Shown: positions 15,049 through 23,502, numbered from the stretch's first letter. The stretch: DNA of 38,062 nt from Actinomycetota bacterium (GCA_018268515.1 JAFDWK010000095.1:1-38062), one strand, 5' to 3'. Numbers and translations: made by a program. Notes: generated from the letters alone by a model not told the origin.

Positions 15049-15244
15049 TGCTTCTCCTTGCCTCACACGCCTCAACACATGGTACCGGCGCGGCATTCCG
15101 TGGGCCTGGGCGTGACGGGAGCCACGACGGAACGGTCATCGCGGACCCGGCGCCCGTCACGAGGGTTCAGCTGGATGGCTTCGGTGGGCGGGCTGCGTCG
15201 GGTGAACCGGCGCAGCCGCGGCGAGCCTCGGGAGAGCAGCGCGC

Positions 15245-15901
15245 TCAGTCGGAGAGGAGGTCGACGATCCTGGTCCCACCGAAGGCGGGTGTGAGCGATC
15301 CGGCCGACAATGCGGCGAGATCGTCTGCCAGGTCGGTGCGCGCGGCGGGAGGGACCCACAGGGTGAAGGTCGCGGCCGAACCGTAGACGACCTCGTCGAA
15401 CACGGCACCATGACCAGAGGCCCAGTCGCGCAGGGCGTTGTCGATCCGGCCGGCCTCGGCGTGCGGTACGTCGACCCGTGCCTCGAGCAACTCACGGCGG
15501 TGCAGCAGCACGGCGTCGTCCAGGGCGTCGGACACCGCCGTCGAGTACGCCCGCACGAGTCCGCCGGCGCCGAGCTTCACCCCGCCGAAGTACCGCGTGA
15601 CCACGGCGACCACATCGGTGAGACCGCGACGACGGAGCGCCTCGAGCATCGGGACCCCCGCCGTGCCGGAGGGTTCTCCGTCATCGGACGAGCGCGCCTG
15701 ATCCCCGGTGGTGCCGGTGACCATCGCCGTGCAGTTGTGTCGGGCGTCCCAGTACTGCCGCCGCACGGCCGCGATCACCTCGTCGGCCTCCGCGACCGAG
15801 CGCACCGGGACGAGATGCGCGATGAACCGGGACTTCTTCACCACCAGCTCACGGGTCACCGGAGCGGCGAGGGTGTCGGGGTAGCTGCGGGAGATGGTCA
15901 T
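15245..15901 (-). CDS. YigZ/IMPACT family protein (UPF0029)
   Basis: A 218-aa protein of the YigZ (IMPACT N-terminal) family. KSRFIAHLVPVRSVAEADEVIAAVRRQYWDARHNCTAMV, SSDDGEPSGTAGVPMLEALRRRGLTDVVAVVTRYFGGVKLGAGGLVRAYS is the diagnostic central signature (DGEPSGTAG and RYFGG..LG.GGL.RAY). The C-terminal about 70 residues form the smaller ferredoxin-like domain. The eukaryotic relative regulates GCN2; the bacterial biochemical role is not established. I chose ATG at 15901, where the conserved N-terminus begins; the longer reading to 16216 overlaps murJ. It lies 26 bp after the murJ stop on the same strand and is likely co-transcribed with it. Confidence 0.93.
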   Translation of the reverse strand: MTISRSYPDTLAAPVTRELVVKKSRFIAHLVPVRSVAEADEVIAAVRRQYWDARHNCTAMVTGTTGDQARSSDDGEPSGTAGVPMLEALRRRGLTDVVAVVTRYFGGVKLGAGGLVRAYSTAVSDALDDAVLLHRRELLEARVDVPHAEAGRIDNALRDWASGHGAVFDEVVYGSAATFTLWVPPAARTDLADDLAALSAGSLTPAFGGTRIVDLLSD

Positions 15902-15927
15902 CTGTGCGGGATCCGGATCCGTGCCGC

Positions 15928-17544
15928 TCAGCGGGTGGGCGCGAACCGGCGCATGAGGCCCTTGAGGGCGTCGAGTTCGGGGGTGCGCATCAGCGCGAGA
16001 ACGCCCAGGTAGACGATCAGGGCGACGATGCCGACGATCGCGGCCCCGAGTGCGCCCGTGAGCTGGGTGGCCAGCGTCCATCCCGCGGATCCACCGAGCA
16101 GGATGTAGACACCCCACCCCGCCGCGGCCGCAGGGATCGCCGCGACCGTGAAGCGGCCTATCGCGAGCATCCACGTCGCCGTGCCGATTCCACCGAGGCG
16201 GCGGTGCAGCAGCCACACCGCGAGAAGGGTCTGAATCGTGCTGGAGAGGGACTGCCCGAGCGCGATGGTCGCCGCAAGGCTCTCAACGGGGACGACAGCG
16301 TCGGAGACCAGGATCTGAGCGGTGAACGTGGTGGCGACGATGAGCGAGCACTGGACGAGAGTGAACAGGAAGGGCGTGCGCGTGTCGCCGTAGGCGTAGA
16401 ACGTGCGCTGCACGATGAACAGCACGGCAAGGGGGACCAGCGCCGGGAGATAGGCGACGAGAACCAGGGCGGCTTCTGGAGCGTCGCCAGGGAACCGGGT
16501 GAAGACGCGGGACGCGGGCACGACTGCCGCGAGCACGGCTGCCAGCGCACCAACGAGGAAGAAAGCGAGGATCCGGATGGAACGCACGATGTCCTCACGC
16601 ACCTGCGTGTGCTCGCCGGCATGCGCATGCTCAGCGAGCTGGGTGAAGTAGGGGGTGCCGATGGACAGCACGATGATCGAGTACGGGAGCATGAACACGA
16701 GCCAGGCATTGGACATGACGGCGATCGACGGACCCGCACCCGACGCGATGCTCGCGACGTTGTTCTGATAGAGCCCCGCGACGAGCCCCATGAGCGCCAT
16801 GAGCAGCGTCCAGCCCGCCATGCGCCCGACGTTCCCCAGGCCCACTCCACGCCAGCGGAAGTCGGGTCGCAGTCGCAGTCCGGTACGAGGCCAGAACGCG
16901 AGCAGGATCCCGGCCTGGATCGCGATCGCGCCGGTCACGGTGACACCTAGCCAGGCGATCCGGTCGGGCGTCCACTGCTGCACTTGCTCGAGCGGAGTGC
17001 CGAACAATGCGCCGATCACGAGAAAGCCGGCGATCGAGACGATGTTGTTGGCGACCGGTGCCCAGGTGAACGGGCCGAAGATGCGGCGGGCGTTCAGGGT
17101 CTCCCCGACCAGGGAGTAGAGACCATAGAAGAAGATCTGCGGCAGGCACCAGTAGGACAATGCGATCGCGAGCGCCTGCTGCTCGGCGGGCGCCTGGCCC
17201 AGGATGAGCCAGACCAGCCAGGGGGCAGCCAGCATCGCAAGTGCGGTGGTGATGAGCAGCACCACCGTGCCGAGCGTGAACAGCTTCGAGATGAACGCGT
17301 TGCCACGATCGGCGTGCGCGGCCGCCTGCACGATCTGCGGGACGATCACGGCGGTGAGCACGCCCGCGGAGATGATGGCATAAACGTCATTCGGCAGCTG
17401 GTTCGCGACGTTGAACGCATCGGCGGCGGGTGCGGCGTTGGCGCCGATGAGTCCGACCAGCACGATCGTGCGCAGCAGGCCGGTGATCCGGGACACCATC
17501 GTGCCTGCGGCGAGCAGGGCGCTCGCGCGGCCGAGGCTACTCAT
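15928..17544 (-). CDS. murJ: Lipid II flippase MurJ (MviN family)
   Basis: A 538-aa polytopic MOP-superfamily protein that flips the peptidoglycan precursor lipid II across the membrane. The sequence MSSLGRASALLAAGTMVSRITGLLRTIVLVGLIG is the family N-terminus. GANAAPAADAFNVANQLPNDVYAIISAGVLTAVIVPQIV contains the conserved A.D.F..A...P. segment, and about 13-14 hydrophobic segments follow to the end. The actinobacterial fusion to a pseudokinase (as in mycobacterial MviN) is absent. ATG at 17544 lies inside the stop region of the upstream DUF6049-type gene (8-bp overlap), so the pair is translationally coupled. This supports a shared role in envelope assembly. Confidence 0.95.
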   Translation of the reverse strand: MSSLGRASALLAAGTMVSRITGLLRTIVLVGLIGANAAPAADAFNVANQLPNDVYAIISAGVLTAVIVPQIVQAAAHADRGNAFISKLFTLGTVVLLITTALAMLAAPWLVWLILGQAPAEQQALAIALSYWCLPQIFFYGLYSLVGETLNARRIFGPFTWAPVANNIVSIAGFLVIGALFGTPLEQVQQWTPDRIAWLGVTVTGAIAIQAGILLAFWPRTGLRLRPDFRWRGVGLGNVGRMAGWTLLMALMGLVAGLYQNNVASIASGAGPSIAVMSNAWLVFMLPYSIIVLSIGTPYFTQLAEHAHAGEHTQVREDIVRSIRILAFFLVGALAAVLAAVVPASRVFTRFPGDAPEAALVLVAYLPALVPLAVLFIVQRTFYAYGDTRTPFLFTLVQCSLIVATTFTAQILVSDAVVPVESLAATIALGQSLSSTIQTLLAVWLLHRRLGGIGTATWMLAIGRFTVAAIPAAAAGWGVYILLGGSAGWTLATQLTGALGAAIVGIVALIVYLGVLALMRTPELDALKGLMRRFAPTR

Positions 17545-19711
17545 GGGACTCCTCGTCCGCCGGGGCGGATCCGGTCTTCTCCTCGGCGGACGGAGCGGGA
17601 TCCCCCTCCGTCGCCTCGTCCATGCCGTCTGCGGCATGCTTCGTGGCGGCCGCCCTGCGGCGGCGCACGGTACGGAAGATCCCGGCCCCGATGAGCAGCA
17701 CCCCGAGGGCGCCGAACACGATGAGGCCGATGGTCTCCCACTCGGCGCGGATGGTCAGCCGGGCGGTCTGCTTCGGGCCGATCGCGACACCGGTGGGGCC
17801 GGTCAGCGTCATGCTCAGGGTCAGCTCGGTGTTGGCGACGTGCGATTCCAGCGGCAGGCGTACCCGCGTGGTGCTGGAGGGCTGGGCGTCGACCTCGGTC
17901 ACCGTGGGCACGTCGATCCGGGAGTCGCTGGACGTGACGTTCAGCCGCACGTGCACGGGGTAGGGGAGCTCGTTGCGCACCCACACCGGCACGTCGACCT
18001 TCGGGCTGATCAGGATCGGGTTGGAGGGCTGGATGCCCACCGCGTCCATGGTCTTCCGGGTGGCCGTCCGGTGCTCCCTCAGCGCCGTCGCGAAGTCATC
18101 GGGCGTGGTGTGCACGCCGACGCCGAGCAGTCGCATCATCGAGATCCGCTCGCGCACGGTGAGATCGGCGGGCCGGTCGAGGATCGTGGCGAACTCGGCG
18201 AGATGGCCCGCATCCTGGTTCAGCGCGACGACCGCCGCGGCGCGCTCCTGGGCCGATTCGGTGGCGACCGTGAGCGCGGCGGCGGGCTGCGCGAGCACCC
18301 GGTCGAGGCGACCGTCCTGACCGCCGCTGAACGTGGTGACCGCGCTCGTCAGGCCCTGCTCGGAGCGGACGTCGGCGCGGGAGAGGCCCGCGAGAACCGT
18401 GGATCCCGGGGCGGTGAACCAGAGCATCGCGTTCGCGGCAGTGAGCGCCGAGCCGCGTGAATTCGCGTCCGGATCCGCCGCCGCGGTGTTCAGCGCAGCG
18501 GACACCGCGGCGTCGGAGACCAGTACTCCGGTGCCGCCCACCGTGCCGTGCGAGGCGACGGAGGCCTCGTTCGCGCCGGCCGAGAACGTCGATGACGGAA
18601 GTATCGGCACCGCGCCCGCACCGGAGACGCCGTAGTGCGACATGGTCGCCACCTGCTCGGCCGTGACGTCTCCGCGCGGCCACAGGATGTCGCCGCGCGC
18701 GCTGGCGATCGCATCGGGAGCGGAGGAACCCTGCGGTGGGGCCGTGGACGACATGCTGGTCGGTGTCGGGGTGGGCGTGACCGGAGTCTTGCCGGAGGGG
18801 TTCAGGAACGGTTCGAAGTCGTCGACGGCGAGAGGCGCGGCGAGCCCGGCCGCGGCCTGCGCCGTGACGTCGGCGTCGCCGAACTGCAGCGTGAAGCGCT
18901 CGTTGGGCAGCGCCTCGAGCCGCGCCAGCCATCCGGTCGCCGAGGCGGGGGCGCTCGTTCCCAGGACCCGGATCGCCGCGACGATCGAGGGGTCGATCGC
19001 CAGCACCGCAGGGGTGCCGGCCACGCCGTTCAGCTGGGCGGTGAGGGCGCCGGCCGGGGCCGTGAGCGCGGTCAGCTCCGCGGCGGACAGCAGATCGCCG
19101 GCCGGGGTCGCGGTGATCGGCACGACCGTGATGACGGTGGACGGCGCGCCCTGCGCCACGACGAGCGCACTGCGGGAGGTCGCCGTGGGTGCGGGCTTGC
19201 CCGTGTCCGTCGCGGTCGTCTCGAATCGGGCCTGCAGGGGATAGACCCCGGGGGCCAGCGTGCCGACGTCCGCGCCGGGCACCACGACCTGCGTGCGCGA
19301 GGTGCCCTCGGCGTCGAGCACGGTCGTGCGCACATCCCCGATGGGGGAGAGGGCCGGAGCGTCAGCGGATCCGCTCAGCCAGGCGGTCGCGGCGGTGCGA
19401 TCGGCCAGGGCGGTGCGGCCGAGCTCCAGGTGCACGGTTCCGGCGCCGAGGCCGGTGGTGCTGTCGTTGCGCAGCGCGAGGGTCGCCGTGAGCGGGGCGC
19501 CCGTGGTGTAGGTGCCGTTGGCGTCGGGCAGCAGCGACAGCTGCAGACCGGCGTGCTCCGTCGTCGGCGCAGGGCTCGGCGTCGGCGTCGCGGCAGAGGC
19601 GGGGGCGGCGACGACCAAGGGCAGGGCGAGGCCCAGAGCGACGGCGAACGCCCCGGCGGCGCGCCGCAGTCGCTGGCGCAGGGGAGGGGATTCGGTGGAG
19701 TTCGCAGTCAT
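17537..19711 (-). CDS. DUF6049-type secreted/membrane-anchored protein coupled to murJ
   Basis: A 724-aa envelope protein, counterpart of the large protein preceding MurJ in many Actinobacteria (the Rv3909 position). It has an N-terminal signal peptide (RRAAGAFAVALGLALPLVVAAPASA, probable cleavage after ASA near residue 40) and a Pro/Thr linker. The long extracytoplasmic region includes Ig-like stretches (YTTGAPLTATLALRNDS and the C-terminal VPVWVRNELPYPVHVRLNVTSSDSRIDVPTVTEVDAQPSSTTRVRLPLES). One transmembrane helix, TIGLIVFGALGVLLIGAGIF, precedes an acidic cytoplasmic tail. ATG at 19711 is chosen because the signal peptide follows directly; the reading continues upstream to 20470 only through repeats. 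No catalytic residues are recognised. The coupling to murJ suggests it assists lipid II export. Confidence 0.85.
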   Translation of the reverse strand: MTANSTESPPLRQRLRRAAGAFAVALGLALPLVVAAPASAATPTPSPAPTTEHAGLQLSLLPDANGTYTTGAPLTATLALRNDSTTGLGAGTVHLELGRTALADRTAATAWLSGSADAPALSPIGDVRTTVLDAEGTSRTQVVVPGADVGTLAPGVYPLQARFETTATDTGKPAPTATSRSALVVAQGAPSTVITVVPITATPAGDLLSAAELTALTAPAGALTAQLNGVAGTPAVLAIDPSIVAAIRVLGTSAPASATGWLARLEALPNERFTLQFGDADVTAQAAAGLAAPLAVDDFEPFLNPSGKTPVTPTPTPTSMSSTAPPQGSSAPDAIASARGDILWPRGDVTAEQVATMSHYGVSGAGAVPILPSSTFSAGANEASVASHGTVGGTGVLVSDAAVSAALNTAAADPDANSRGSALTAANAMLWFTAPGSTVLAGLSRADVRSEQGLTSAVTTFSGGQDGRLDRVLAQPAAALTVATESAQERAAAVVALNQDAGHLAEFATILDRPADLTVRERISMMRLLGVGVHTTPDDFATALREHRTATRKTMDAVGIQPSNPILISPKVDVPVWVRNELPYPVHVRLNVTSSDSRIDVPTVTEVDAQPSSTTRVRLPLESHVANTELTLSMTLTGPTGVAIGPKQTARLTIRAEWETIGLIVFGALGVLLIGAGIFRTVRRRRAAATKHAADGMDEATEGDPAPSAEEKTGSAPADEESHE

Positions 19712-19860
19712 CGGGGATCCGTCGGGCGCGTGGGGCGCGGGGGAGTGCTGGCCCTGAGATTCTAGGCGGCGCGCCGCGCCGATCCCTGGAGGCGGGCAGG
19801 GTGCGGTCCCCTGGGACCTGCTCGTCGAGCGCCGTGGCGTGTGACCGAGGAGCATCCCAT

Positions 19861-20024
19861 CGACGGGAGGCGATGCACGCCGGGTCGACGGGAGGCGATG
19901 CACGCCGGGTCGACGGGAGGCGATGCCCCCGTGGCGACCGGACATGATGCATACCCCGGACTGATGCGAAGAGCGGTGCACCCCTTTCACGGTGATGCAC
20001 CCCCGGATGACCGGGGGCGGTGCA
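19861..20024. repeat. 25-bp tandem repeat array, decaying to one side
   Basis: Two exact adjacent 25-bp units (19861-19885, 19886-19910; CGACGGGAGGCGATGCACGC then CGGGT) and a third partial unit from 19911. Further hexamers of the form (G)(A/G)TGC(A/C/G) occur at 19946, 19963, 19975, 19994 and 20019. The 25-bp phase is roughly kept through the first four. Confidence 0.75.
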
Positions 20025-20130
20025 CCACGGCCGAGGTGGAGAAGACCCCGGCCCGGCGAGAGCACGCGCGCACGGCACCGGGATCGCGCGGGCCAGAAGC
20101 AGGCGCCGCCGCCCGTTGTCGCGCCCCGCG

Positions 20131-20136
20131 TAGGCT
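20131..20136 (+). promoter_or_regulatory. -10 box of a leaderless promoter
   Basis: TAGGCT ends 6 nt before the GTG start at 20143, the same sequence and spacing as at 13066. Confidence 0.6.
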
Positions 20137-20142
20137 GACGCC

Positions 20143-21714
20143 GTGGTCCGACACCTGCTGCCCCGCCCCGATTCCGTGCTGTGCGCGGCGCTCGCCGCCG
20201 ACCTCGACGCCGCCGACCTGCGCTCGGAGCCGCTGCGCGCCGCCTGGGGCGCCGAGGCCGACGACGCGCTGGCCCGTGGCATCCGCTCACCGCTGCTGCG
20301 CGCGATCGCCGGCCGCACCGACGCGCTGGCCTCACTCGGGCGGCTGTTCGTGCTGGGGATGCCGCAGCCCGAGGCCGATGTCGCGGCCGCCCTCGCGCGC
20401 ACCGGCGTCGACGGGCTCGAGGCCCTGGGGCTCGGCTACCGCGAGGACGGCGCCGTGGTGCCGGCCGCATTGATCCGGCCGCAGTCCTTCGTGGACGCGG
20501 ACGGCGTCGGGGAGTGGTGGATCGCGAGCGACCTCGACGAGCTCGCCCTGCATCATATGGACGGCGGCGGCGCCCTCCCGCCCGACCACGTGCTCGGCGT
20601 GGGCGGCGCCTCGCGCACCCTCGCCTCCACCGTCATGCCGGTCGAGGTGGAACGCGCACTGGATCTCGGCACCGGGTGCGGCATCCAGGCGCTTCTCGTG
20701 TCCCGGCATGCCGGATCCGTGATCGCCACCGACATCTCGGCGCGCGCCCTCGCCTATGCCGAGCTGAACGCGCTGCTCGCGGGGGCGCACAACATCGAGT
20801 TCCGCCAGGGCAGCATGTTCGAGCCGGTGGCGGGCGAGAGCTTCGGGCTCATCGTGTCGAACCCGCCGTTCGTGATCACGCCGCGCGGTGCCGACGTGCC
20901 GGAGTACGAGTACCGCGATGGCGGGCTCGTGGGCGATGCGCTCGTCGAGGCCTTCGTGCGGGAGGCTCCCGCCCATCTCGCGCCCGGCGGATCCGCGCAG
21001 CTGCTCGGCAATTGGGAATCCGTCGGCCCTTCGACGGGCTCAGGGGCCGGTGTTCCGGGTCTTCGGCGCCTGGAGTCCTGGATCGAGCCCGCACTCGACG
21101 CCTGGGTCGTGCAGCGCGAGACGCTCTCGCCGCTCGGCTACGCGGAACTGTGGATCCGCGACGGCGGCACCACACCCCGCGACGCCGCGTTCGAGCCGCT
21201 GCTGGACGCCTGGCTCGACGACTTCGCCGCCCGCGGCGTCACCGAGATCGGCTTCGGCTACGTGCTGATCCGCCGTCCCGCGGTGGGCGTCGGCGAGGAT
21301 GCGACCCGGAGCACCCCGTCTCCGTTGCGTCGCTTCGAGACGCTGCCGCAGCCCGTGACGAGCGTCGGCAGGGCGCTGCGGGACGGCCTCGCCGGGCACG
21401 ACGCGCTCGCCGACGGCATCCCGGACGTACTGCTCGTCGCCGGCGATGTGACCGAGGCCCGTCACCACCTGCCCGGACAGGAGGCGCCGAGTGTGATCGA
21501 GCTGCGTCAGGGTGGAGGCTTCGGGCGAACGATCTCCGTCGATCCGGCGCTCGCCGGGTTCGTCGGCGCCTGCGACGGCGACCTCACCGTCACCCAGATC
21601 GTGGCGGCCCTGGCCGAACTCTTCGACGTGCCGCTCGTCGACCTCTGGTCCGACCTCGAGCCCCGGATCCGCACGCTCGTGACCGACGGCTTCCTGATCC
21701 CCGCCGACCGTTGA
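20143..21714 (+). CDS. Class I SAM-dependent methyltransferase (DUF7059/MTS type)
   Basis: A 523-aa three-part protein. The N-terminal about 160 residues form an alpha-helical domain typical of an actinobacterial methyltransferase family. The central Rossmann domain has motif I LDLGTGCGIQ (173-182), an acidic motif II (ATDISARAL) and the NPPF catalytic motif (VSNPPFV, 238-244), which in relatives acts on nitrogen atoms of Gln/Arg side chains, adenine or guanine. The C-terminal about 150 residues resemble a helical accessory domain. Substrate unknown. The start is GTG at 20143 with a TAGGCT -10 box 6 nt upstream (leaderless). Residues 295-303 (GPSTGSGAG) are encoded by a REP-like palindrome (21024-21050), which appears to have inserted in frame into a surface loop. 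Confidence 0.9.
   Translation: MVRHLLPRPDSVLCAALAADLDAADLRSEPLRAAWGAEADDALARGIRSPLLRAIAGRTDALASLGRLFVLGMPQPEADVAAALARTGVDGLEALGLGYREDGAVVPAALIRPQSFVDADGVGEWWIASDLDELALHHMDGGGALPPDHVLGVGGASRTLASTVMPVEVERALDLGTGCGIQALLVSRHAGSVIATDISARALAYAELNALLAGAHNIEFRQGSMFEPVAGESFGLIVSNPPFVITPRGADVPEYEYRDGGLVGDALVEAFVREAPAHLAPGGSAQLLGNWESVGPSTGSGAGVPGLRRLESWIEPALDAWVVQRETLSPLGYAELWIRDGGTTPRDAAFEPLLDAWLDDFAARGVTEIGFGYVLIRRPAVGVGEDATRSTPSPLRRFETLPQPVTSVGRALRDGLAGHDALADGIPDVLLVAGDVTEARHHLPGQEAPSVIELRQGGGFGRTISVDPALAGFVGACDGDLTVTQIVAALAELFDVPLVDLWSDLEPRIRTLVTDGFLIPADR
21024..21050. repeat. REP-like palindrome inside the methyltransferase gene
   Basis: GGCCC and GGGCC arms flank the core CTTCGACGGGCTCAG. The same core (CTTCGACAGGCTCAG) is present on the minus strand at 32335-32349. 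It keeps the reading frame and encodes GPSTGSGAG. Confidence 0.75.
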
Positions 21715-21752
21715 CCCAGATCCGATGACCCAGATCCGCCGACCCAGATCCG
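21713..21752. repeat. Three direct repeats of GACCCAGATCCG
   Basis: Copies at 21713-21724, 21727-21738 and 21741-21752 with 14-bp periodicity. They begin at the methyltransferase stop codon and run into the double-hairpin repeat. Confidence 0.75.
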
Positions 21753-21829
21753 CGAGACTCCAACTGGGCGACGAGACTGCGCCGCAGAACCGCAGTCTCG
21801 TCGCGGAGTTGGAGTCTCGCGGACAGATC
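21750..21829. repeat. 80-bp double-hairpin repeat, copy B
   Basis: Perfect outer arms CCGCGAGACTCCAACT and AGTTGGAGTCTCGCGG, and perfect inner arms GCGACGAGACTGCG and CGCAGTCTCGTCGC. Same length and layout as copy A at 2746-2825. It lies between the methyltransferase and LLM genes and could act as a terminator or mRNA-stabilising structure. Confidence 0.85.
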
Positions 21830-21869
21830 AACGGCAGACAGAGCAACCGGGGAATGCAGGAGCAGATCC

Positions 21870-21890
21870 ATGCGTTTGAATGAATCATGA
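21870..21890 (+). CDS. Six-codon leader ORF (MRLNES)
   Basis: ATG at 21870 has a good ribosome-binding site (GCAGGAG, 21857-21863) and encodes MRLNES. Its TGA stop (21888-21890) overlaps the ATG (21887) of the LLM flavin oxidoreductase gene, which lacks a Shine-Dalgarno sequence of its own at proper distance. The arrangement suggests translational coupling through a leader peptide. No amino-acid run indicating classical attenuation is seen. Confidence 0.5.
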   Translation: MRLNES

Positions 21891-22945
21891 AGGCTTTCGG
21901 ATTCCTCTCCTTCGGGCACTATGCGAACGTGCCCGGATCCGTCACCCGCACGGCCGGCGAGATGCTGCACCAGACCATCGAGATCGCGCAGGGCGCCGAC
22001 GAGATCGGCGTGAACGGCGCCTACGTGCGCGTGCACCACTTCGCGCGCCAGGCGGCCTCCCCGATGCCACTGCTCAGCGCGATGGCCGCCACCACGAAGC
22101 GCATCGAGGTCGGCACCGGCGTCATCGACATGCGCTACGAGAACCCGCTGTACTTCGCCGAGGAGGCCGCCGCGCTCGACTACATCGCCGACGGCCGGAT
22201 CGCGCTCGGTGTGAGCCGGGGCTCACCCGAGACTGCGCTGCGCGGTTATGAGGCGTTCGGCTACGTCGACGAGGAGGACCAGGAGCGCGGCAGCGTGCTG
22301 GCCCGCGACAAATTCGACCTGTTCCTCGAGGCGATCGACGGCGCCGGGGTCGCTCCGGGCGACCCGCGCATGGTCGGCGAGGGGCGATACCTGCCCGTGG
22401 AGCCGCGCTCGGCGAGCCTTCGCGATCACATCTGGTGGGGATCCGGATCCCGCGCGACCGCCGAGGAGACCGGGCGGAAGGGCCTCAACATGATGAGCTC
22501 GACGCTCGTCACCGAGGCGACCGGTCAGCCCTTCCACGAGCTGCAGCGCGAGCAGATCGACCTGTTCCGCGCCGCCTACAGGGAAGCCGGTCACACCGGC
22601 ACGCCCCGGGTGTCGGTGAGTCGCAGCGTCTTCCCGCTCGTGAACGACCAGGATCGGGCGTACTTCGGGCTGCGCAGCGAGGAGAACGGCGACCAGATCG
22701 GTGTCATCGACGGGTTCCGCTCCACGTTCGGCAAGACCTACGCGGCCGAGCCCGACGTGCTGATCTCCCAGCTGAAGCAGGACGAGGCCGTGATGGCGGC
22801 CGACACCCTCATGCTGACGATCCCGAACCAGCTCGGACCGGAGTACAACCTGCACGTGCTGCAGGCCTTCGCCGAGCACGTGGCACCGGCGCTGGGCTGG
22901 AAGCCGAACACCGAGGGCCCGGTGCAGGGCGAACCGATCGGCTGA
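21887..22945 (+). CDS. LLM class flavin-dependent oxidoreductase
   Basis: A 352-aa member of the bacterial luciferase-like monooxygenase superfamily, which uses reduced FMN or F420 for oxygenation or hydride transfer. The TIM-barrel pattern is clear: GFLSFGHY at the N-terminus, GADEIGVNGAYVRVHHF, SAMAATTKRIEVGTGVIDMRYENPLYFAEEAAALDYIADGRIALGVSRGSPETALRGYEAFG, and IWWGSGSRATAEETGRKGLNMMSS for the cofactor phosphate site. The substrate cannot be deduced. ATG at 21887 matches the conserved start of the fold and overlaps the stop of the leader ORF at 21870. The genes after it are a separate leaderless gene and a convergent gene, so it is probably the last gene of its transcript. Confidence 0.92.
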   Translation: MKAFGFLSFGHYANVPGSVTRTAGEMLHQTIEIAQGADEIGVNGAYVRVHHFARQAASPMPLLSAMAATTKRIEVGTGVIDMRYENPLYFAEEAAALDYIADGRIALGVSRGSPETALRGYEAFGYVDEEDQERGSVLARDKFDLFLEAIDGAGVAPGDPRMVGEGRYLPVEPRSASLRDHIWWGSGSRATAEETGRKGLNMMSSTLVTEATGQPFHELQREQIDLFRAAYREAGHTGTPRVSVSRSVFPLVNDQDRAYFGLRSEENGDQIGVIDGFRSTFGKTYAAEPDVLISQLKQDEAVMAADTLMLTIPNQLGPEYNLHVLQAFAEHVAPALGWKPNTEGPVQGEPIG

Positions 22946-23010
22946 GACGCGGCTAAGGGCTCACACGTAGCCCTGAGGCGAGATGACGATCCCGTGGCGG
23001 TGCAACTGTC

Positions 23011-23016
23011 TATTCT
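23011..23016 (+). promoter_or_regulatory. -10 box of a leaderless promoter
   Basis: TATTCT ends 6 nt before the ATG at 23023. Confidence 0.6.
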
Positions 23017-23022
23017 CGCGAC

Positions 23023-23502
23023 ATGAACATCCTTCCTGGACTTGGCCGCATCGTCTTCTTCGGTCAGTGGCTGTGCGCGGTGCTGCTACCGATATGGGCG
23101 CTCTTCGCCACGGAGTGGCTTGGTGCGGAATCGATGGGGATGGGCTTTCTCGTAGCCCTCATGCTCACCCCTCTGATCGCCGCCGGAATGCTCGTTCCTG
23201 CTGCGCTGACGCTCTTCGACAAGGAGGTTCGGAGCCTGATGGCAACCCGAGGGTGGTACTCGGCAGGCGTGATCGTGCTGTGGTCGCTGTTCGCGGCCTA
23301 TCCGTTCTTCTCCGGGTTCGGTGAGTACGGCCGCAGCGGATACGTGCCGCGAATCACGGAGTGGACGGCCGGTGCCTTCTCCGTGGATGCCGCGATCGAG
23401 ATGCAGTACCTGATCGCCTACGGCGTGCTGGCCGTCTGGGCCGTAGTGTCGGCATTCGCCACCGCAGGGATCATCATCGGCCGCCGCAGCCGTCCGGCCT
23501 GA
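23023..23502 (+). CDS. Small integral membrane protein, unknown function
   Basis: A 159-aa protein with four predicted transmembrane helices: about residues 10-28 (VFFGQWLCAVLLPIWALFA), 38-64 (MGMGFLVALMLTPLIAAGMLVPAALTL), 78-96 (YSAGVIVLWSLFAAYPFF) and 128-151 (YLIAYGVLAVWAVVSAFATAGIII). A polar loop (GFGEYGRSGYVPRITEW) lies between helices 3 and 4 and a basic tail (GRRSRPA) at the end. No catalytic or transport motif is recognised. The mRNA is probably leaderless (TATTCT -10, 6 nt before ATG). It converges on the phosphoesterase gene with a 23-bp gap. Confidence 0.82.
   Translation: MNILPGLGRIVFFGQWLCAVLLPIWALFATEWLGAESMGMGFLVALMLTPLIAAGMLVPAALTLFDKEVRSLMATRGWYSAGVIVLWSLFAAYPFFSGFGEYGRSGYVPRITEWTAGAFSVDAAIEMQYLIAYGVLAVWAVVSAFATAGIIIGRRSRPA

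Larger units (their letters stand above)
19712..20142. other. Divergent intergenic region with decayed repeat array
   Basis: A 431-bp gap between the divergent DUF6049-type gene and the methyltransferase gene. It contains the 25-bp tandem repeat array (19861-20024), a GC-rich hairpin (20000-20017, CCCCCGG-ATGA-CCGGGGG) and, at 20131-20136, the -10 of the methyltransferase. No gene is apparent. Confidence 0.65.

Noticed and set aside
19861-20024. Possible CRISPR array
   Set aside because: The 25-bp units abut directly without spacers and decay; no cas gene is near.
19712-20470. N-terminal extension of the DUF6049-type gene up to 20470
   Set aside because: The signal peptide begins just after the ATG at 19711, and the extension runs through the tandem-repeat region and the start of the divergent methyltransferase.
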